Positions 59,494 through 64,000 of a stretch of 64,000 nucleotides of DNA are shown here, piece by piece. Numbering within the stretch: position 1 is the stretch's first letter; every line of letters starts with the position of its first letter. The DNA comes from Ligustrum vulgare (taxonomy: Eukaryota > Streptophyta > Magnoliopsida > Lamiales > Oleaceae): positions 59,666,234 through 59,730,233 of the forward strand of contig OY743174.1 in assembly GCA_963555705.1 (NCBI GenBank). Direction: 5' to 3'. Under the pieces are notes generated by a model that had not been told where the DNA came from, made no database searches, and worked only from the letters and a program-made list of their open reading frames with translations. The position numbers and the translations under genes are program-made.

Positions 59494-60454
59494 GTAGGGG
59501 TGGTTCGGTTCGATTTGGTTCTGGTTCTATTGGAACCAAACCGAACCATGAACCGATGATTTTTTTCCAATGGAACCAATCGATTTTTATAAAGATATGG
59601 AACCAAACTGGAACAAAATCGCTCGGTTCTAGTTTGGTTCCCAGGACATTACTTGAATTTTAAAATATAAAAGCAAATTATCATCATATACCATATCCAC
59701 GACCATAAGTTAGTACTTAGTAATGATTAACGAAATTCATTTACCAAAGTCTAAACTAATACAAAAATATCAAGTTACATCTCCATACAAAATATTGTCT
59801 AATAACAATGATTCAAAAATGTAGACGAATGAGTCATTGATAGAGATTAATTATATTAAGTTACATGACTACGTCTTCATGCTTACCCAGAAATTATTAG
59901 CATAAAACAAACAAAATTAATGCACGAAACACAAGATGATGCATATAATCTCATAATACCTCTTTGAACTACAAGCATCATATTTTAGGACGAGTTAACA
60001 AATGTCCAGATTTCATCAAAAAGGCGAGGGATATGTAATGCATGAAATCTTCCACCGAGTAAAAGGAGATGTGAGAGCCACATTGAAATACTTTCAGTTA
60101 CACGGTAAGCAAAACCTCTTGCAAGCTACATACCAAAAATGGAAAAGGAAAAATAAGAGAGGATTAAAGAAGAATAAATTTAAATTTCTAATGGCACAAA
60201 CAAGCTAAGACCTAAATTACCAAAAGATTAGATAAAGTTAATTTTTTAACTTTTAAGAATAATTAAAAAAAAATTGATCTAAAAGTGGGCTTGGGCTTCG
60301 GTTTTTGGTTCTAGAAGAAGAACCAGAACCAAAACCGTTTGGTTCTCCATACTAAGAATCAAACCATTAGTTTTTTTTGTAAAATCGAATCGAACCGCTC
60401 AGTTTGGTTTGGTTTCGATTTTGTTTGATTCGGTCCGGTCATTTTGTCCACCCC
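59494..60454. mobile_element. Non-autonomous DNA element with GGTTCGG-rich inverted ends
   Basis: About 0.96 kb. Left end gtaggggtggttcggttcga, right end ..ggtccggtcattttgtccacccct. Each end continues with repeated GGTT(C/T)(G/C)G / CCGAACC words (59,505-59,645 and 60,296-60,437). Flanks share tcaagt (59,488-59,493 and near 60,455), possibly the target duplication. The 68-codon frame at 60,002 looks accidental. Confidence 0.65.
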
Positions 60455-60567
60455 TCAAGTAATTGGTGGTGCGACGATAGACGATGTAGTGTGGGTTAAA
60501 GTTAGGATTGAACAAATTTGGTCTAACGTCTCTTGTGAATATAAATTATAGAGTTATGACCAAAACT

Positions 60568-60750
60568 AAGGTGACGTTCTGTTTGTATTTTATTTTGTAT
60601 TTTCATTTTCGAAAATATTTTCTGTTTCCTGTTTTAATTTTTGTTTTCAAATTTGCTGAAAACGCGTTTGGTTTGTCATTTCTGAAAATTGTTTTTGAAA
60701 ATGAAAAGCTGGAAAACACGTTCAGTTTGAAATTTTGTAGAATGCTACTT
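60568..60750. mobile_element. MITE copy (family shared with 53,920-54,098)
   Basis: Inverted relative to the other copy: left ctaaggtgacgttctgtttg, later catttctgaaaattgttttt and ctggaaaacacgttcagttt. It lies 24 bases before the CACTA end. Confidence 0.6.
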
Positions 60751-61524
60751 AAACTATTTTTAATTAATTTGCTTCACTACAAGAAATTTACTTTCCACAT
60801 ACAAAATAAATTTGTAGGGAATGGTTCTTTTTCGTGGGTAAAAGCATTTCCAGACGAAGATTATTTGTAGGGAGGTTTGTGTGGCAAACATCGAGGGAAT
60901 AGACATAAGCCGACAAAATTGGTAACTTTGTCTGCGGAGGTATGGGCCTACGAACTCTTTCTCTACAAAAATCATTTGTCGTCTAAGATCTTTCCCAACG
61001 AAATTATTTGTATGCTAATGTTTATTTTACCTACGAAATATGTTTCGTTGGCTAAAGTTCGAACTTACAAATATTTTAGAGACAAATATTATTTGTTGTC
61101 TAATTTCTATCCCTATACAATTTTTTTGTATTCTAATGTTAGATTGAACTACAAAATATGTTTGTAGGTATAGATTAAAATGATGTTGTAGACTAAATCG
61201 TAGTTTTCCCCACAAATAATTGTTTGTATGGAAAACACTTTGTAATTTAATTTCTTGTCACGAATTTTTGTTTGTAGGGAAAACTTATTTGTAGGATAAA
61301 AATAAATTAAATTTAAATTTAAATTTCTAATATAAAACAATATATTACTAACTCCAAATATTGTATCAAACTCGAACTAAAAACTCATTGTCATAGTCAT
61401 TGAATGTGATGAAAATATATATAAAAATAGTTTAGCAAACATGCTCTATAGCTATCATTAATGCATCTATATAATAATAATAATAATAAAATAAATATAT
61501 ATCCTCATAAATTAAGTAAATATG

Positions 61525-62435
61525 CTACTCATCCTCATCAAAGTTGTGCTCTTCCTCAAAGTTGTTCTCTTCTCCCTCAACATCACCATCTTCCTCGAAG
61601 GCATCATCTATTGAAAATGGCGTAAATGGTGGCATGACAAAACCAGGAACATTATGACATATCTGCTGCATAGAATGATGTAAAGATTGTAATGTAGAAT
61701 TAAATTTTCGACCAACAACCTTCAGCTTATTTTGCATCCTTTCCTCCATCTTCACTCGAGATGTATCGGCTGCCTTTCGAGCAGTACGTTCTACTTCCAA
61801 CTCTTGCTCCAAATTGCGCACATGTGAAGTAGTCCTAATGTTTCGAAGACGACCATTTCCCAAACCACGAATTTGATGCCCAGGTTTCTCACCTAGTACA
61901 GACATCATGATATTAAGTCCAGCCTCAGGATCGTCAACGGGTATCTCCTCCAAAGGTGTGTCTTCCGGAAGTTTTTGTTCCTTAGCCTTTTGCAAGAGAT
62001 ATTCATCAATTTTGACAAGCATCTCATCCTGCAAGGTATTGAAAAAAAAAAAAAGATATATATATAAGTAGACACCCAAAAGATACATAATACAAATCAA
62101 GAGAAAAAATCAAAGCACAAATGAAGAGTTGAATATTTCTTACATATTGAGTCCTAGCTATATTATCAGTCCAACACTTATTCTTCCCTGCATAAGCTAA
62201 CTCAAATGCATGGACCTCAGGAAACTTCGAACCATCCTAATAGCATGTAAGAATGTGACAAACTATGTATTTCAATTTACAACAAAAATTAATTAATTCA
62301 CGACATAATAATAATAATTAAATTTACTACCTCTGCCATCTCCTCTACTATGTACGAGAAAGGACGTGAACCAGTACGATGATTGTACATCTTCTTCGAA
62401 CGGTTCACCATATTTGCTGATGAAGCTTTCTACAA

Positions 62436-62486
<51 letters not shown>

Positions 62487-64000
62487 TTACATAACAAAGT
62501 TAAAAATAAAACTAGGAAAAATTCTTACACAAAAAATACCTTGAACTTATCGGAGTTGAAATGATTGCATAGTTCCATTCATTGACCTATATCTCTATCA
62601 AGCATCTCTAAAGGAGGGTTGTTTAATGCATTCTCATGTGTCTCGCGCAACTTATAATATGCACTCAACTCAGCCTTGAACTCTCTATATCTCCCATTGA
62701 ATATTCTATCAACATAATTTGCCAATCTCATATCCTTCATATCTATCTCGAAATTTGTCTAGAATTGACATAATTAATAGAAAATAAATCATTAAAAATA
62801 AGGGAATTTTAATTATTAAAATTTACCTAAGCATAAAAAATAAATCACATAGTAAAAAATGATAAATGAAATAACTTTTGATTTAAATTGATTATTAGGT
62901 TTCCTTAGCTATTTATTCCTACAAAACACAGAAAATTCAATTCACTGGCATATACATTCTCACACATACTTACCGTGATCTCATCCATAAGGTCTTTTTT
63001 CTCATTCAGAGAAATGGTCCGCCAATAACCCGTATTCATTGAGCAATGTGACCTAATGATTGCACCTATATCATGAACTAACAAACTATGTATCTCTGAA
63101 CTTGCTGCTCGTCTGCTCACTGAGTTGTATACAACTCGAATTTTTTCTCTAGTAGTTCGCACAATACGTGAGGTCTTAATTTGTTTACATGCCCCTCTAG
63201 TAGGATGATCATTGGAAGTCGTTTCCAAGTCTTCCGTATATACACCTGCAAAGGAAGTTATATTATCTCCTCATAACAGAACAAATAAATGGACTTTATG
63301 CGTTAAAGAGCCTAATTATCAACAAAATGAAAGTCCTACCTTGAGCCCCCTCTATCTCTTCACTCCATGCCTGGTCAGTTTCTGGAGTTGTAAGGAAATT
63401 TTCACCTTCAGCTCCACCAAACACATGAGCTGCACAATATATGCAGCACCATAAGTAAGTTTAGAAAGTCCTAAATCTAGATTGGATATAGCCAACCTAA
63501 CAACATTCACAAAATCCAATAACTGTCCTACAGAAATTTCGACAGAATCTCCCCTATAATTTGTCCTTATCCAACCTGTAAAGGGACACTACCAATCAAA
63601 CAAAACTCACAATATCCAACAACTCTAATTCATTATGTAAAACCAACCAAAAAACTTCAAACAAATTCCACAACCAACCAATAGTTATAATACCCACAAT
63701 AAAATATCAAATTCAATTCTCAAAATCCAACACAACAATATAAAGACTAAATCAATATCATCAAGCTAAAGAGGTGCATTTGAGTCCAATCAAATTATCA
63801 AATAAGACAATAACCAACTTGCTCGTGTTTTATGCAAAACAGAGGCAAATTTATACAATATATGAAAGGGTGAAAGATAATGAAGGTTTAGAAATTAAAA
63901 ACTTAAATATGACATTACCTAAGACCTTTTTATGACCACGATGATGTCGAACAGAACTCGTAGGATGAGAAGGTGGCCTATCATGATTATGGTTGGAGGA
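61525..64000 (-). pseudogene. En/Spm Transposase_24 (PTTA-type) gene, 5' incomplete, one stop
   Basis: Exons on the minus strand, in transcription order: 64000-63919 (incomplete), 63429-63340, 63245-62974, 62758-62540, 62429-62331, 62236-62144, 62028-61525. Boundaries are GT-AG. Recognisable phrases: HRTGSRPFSYIVEEMAE, AYAGKNKCWTDNIARTQY, DEMLVKIDEYLLQKAKEQKL, DTPLEEIPVDD and VLGEKPGHQIRGLGNG, characteristic of the plant Ptta/En/Spm Transposase_24 family. The C-terminus is acidic (EDGDVEGEENNFEEEHNFDE). An in-frame TGA at 62,579-62,581 in the fourth visible exon (after RDIGQ) probably inactivates it. CACTA elements usually also encode a TPase (transposase_21), which is not in the window. Confidence 0.85.
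62438..62485. repeat. (TA)n microsatellite
   Basis: About 48 bases of TA inside an intron of the CACTA gene. Confidence 0.95.

Larger units (their letters stand above)
60775..64000 (-). mobile_element. En/Spm (CACTA) transposon, left terminus and first 3.2 kb
   Basis: It begins with CACTACAAGAAA, the standard plant CACTA terminus. The next 570 bases are subterminal repeats: TTTGTAGG in one or the other orientation near 60,806, 60,863, 61,030, 61,160, 61,269 and 61,288. A multi-exon Transposase_24 gene follows on the minus strand. The element runs past the window end, so its other terminus is not seen. Confidence 0.85.

Noticed and set aside
60877..61340. Overlapping frames at the CACTA left end
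   Set aside because: They cover the subterminal repeat field and are repetitive in the same way as the DNA.

Overview
This is plant nuclear DNA, almost certainly from a eudicot. It is AT-rich and dominated by transposable elements. The one host gene I recognise, HUB1 (BRE1-like 1, the RING E3 ligase for histone H2B), has 19 exons that sum to 2,637 coding bases (878 residues), the length I recall for Arabidopsis HUB1. I see no intact host gene other than HUB1 and no prokaryotic feature. I also found no RNA genes.

Layout. 1-1,250: AT-rich DNA with TA microsatellites and a decayed tandem duplication. About 1,790-23,256: at least three Helitron-like elements lying head to tail, each ending in a short hairpin followed by CTAG (8,544; 17,724; 22,870), plus a fourth such end at 23,256. 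The first segment (H1) holds unassigned exon-like pieces and degenerate repeats. The second (H2) carries a dead RepHel transposase gene with seven in-frame stops and a lost HUH histidine. The third (H3) is a carrier element with a captured first exon of a DnaJ (ARG1/ARL-like) gene and a 20-base relic of the RepHel 3' end.

23,909-47,421: HUB1 on the + strand. It is stretched to 23.5 kb by intronic insertions: a reverse-oriented Helitron with a higher-order satellite array (intron 3), an LTR-complete but coding-dead Copia element with target duplication TTAAT (intron 12), and several MITEs.

48,891-52,188: a non-autonomous Mutator-like element with long inverted ends, split by a gag-only LTR retrotransposon (TR-GAG type) with 620-bp LTRs and target duplication CGATT. 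54,244-58,875: a PIF/Harbinger element flanked by TAA with two divergent, broken genes (DDE transposase and NAM-associated/Myb-like partner). It contains a 94-bp tandem array that was itself interrupted by an hAT MITE with an exact 8-bp target duplication. About 59,494-60,454: an element with inverted ends. From 60,775 to beyond the window: an En/Spm (CACTA) element with its CACTACAAGAAA end and a multi-exon Transposase_24 gene on the minus strand.

The genes do not form a pathway. The window is one essential-type chromatin gene embedded in nested insertions whose order can partly be read. I did not find a convincing new molecular system. The most unusual structures are the end-to-end Helitron array and the HUB1-intron Helitron, whose 5' terminal block is present three times.
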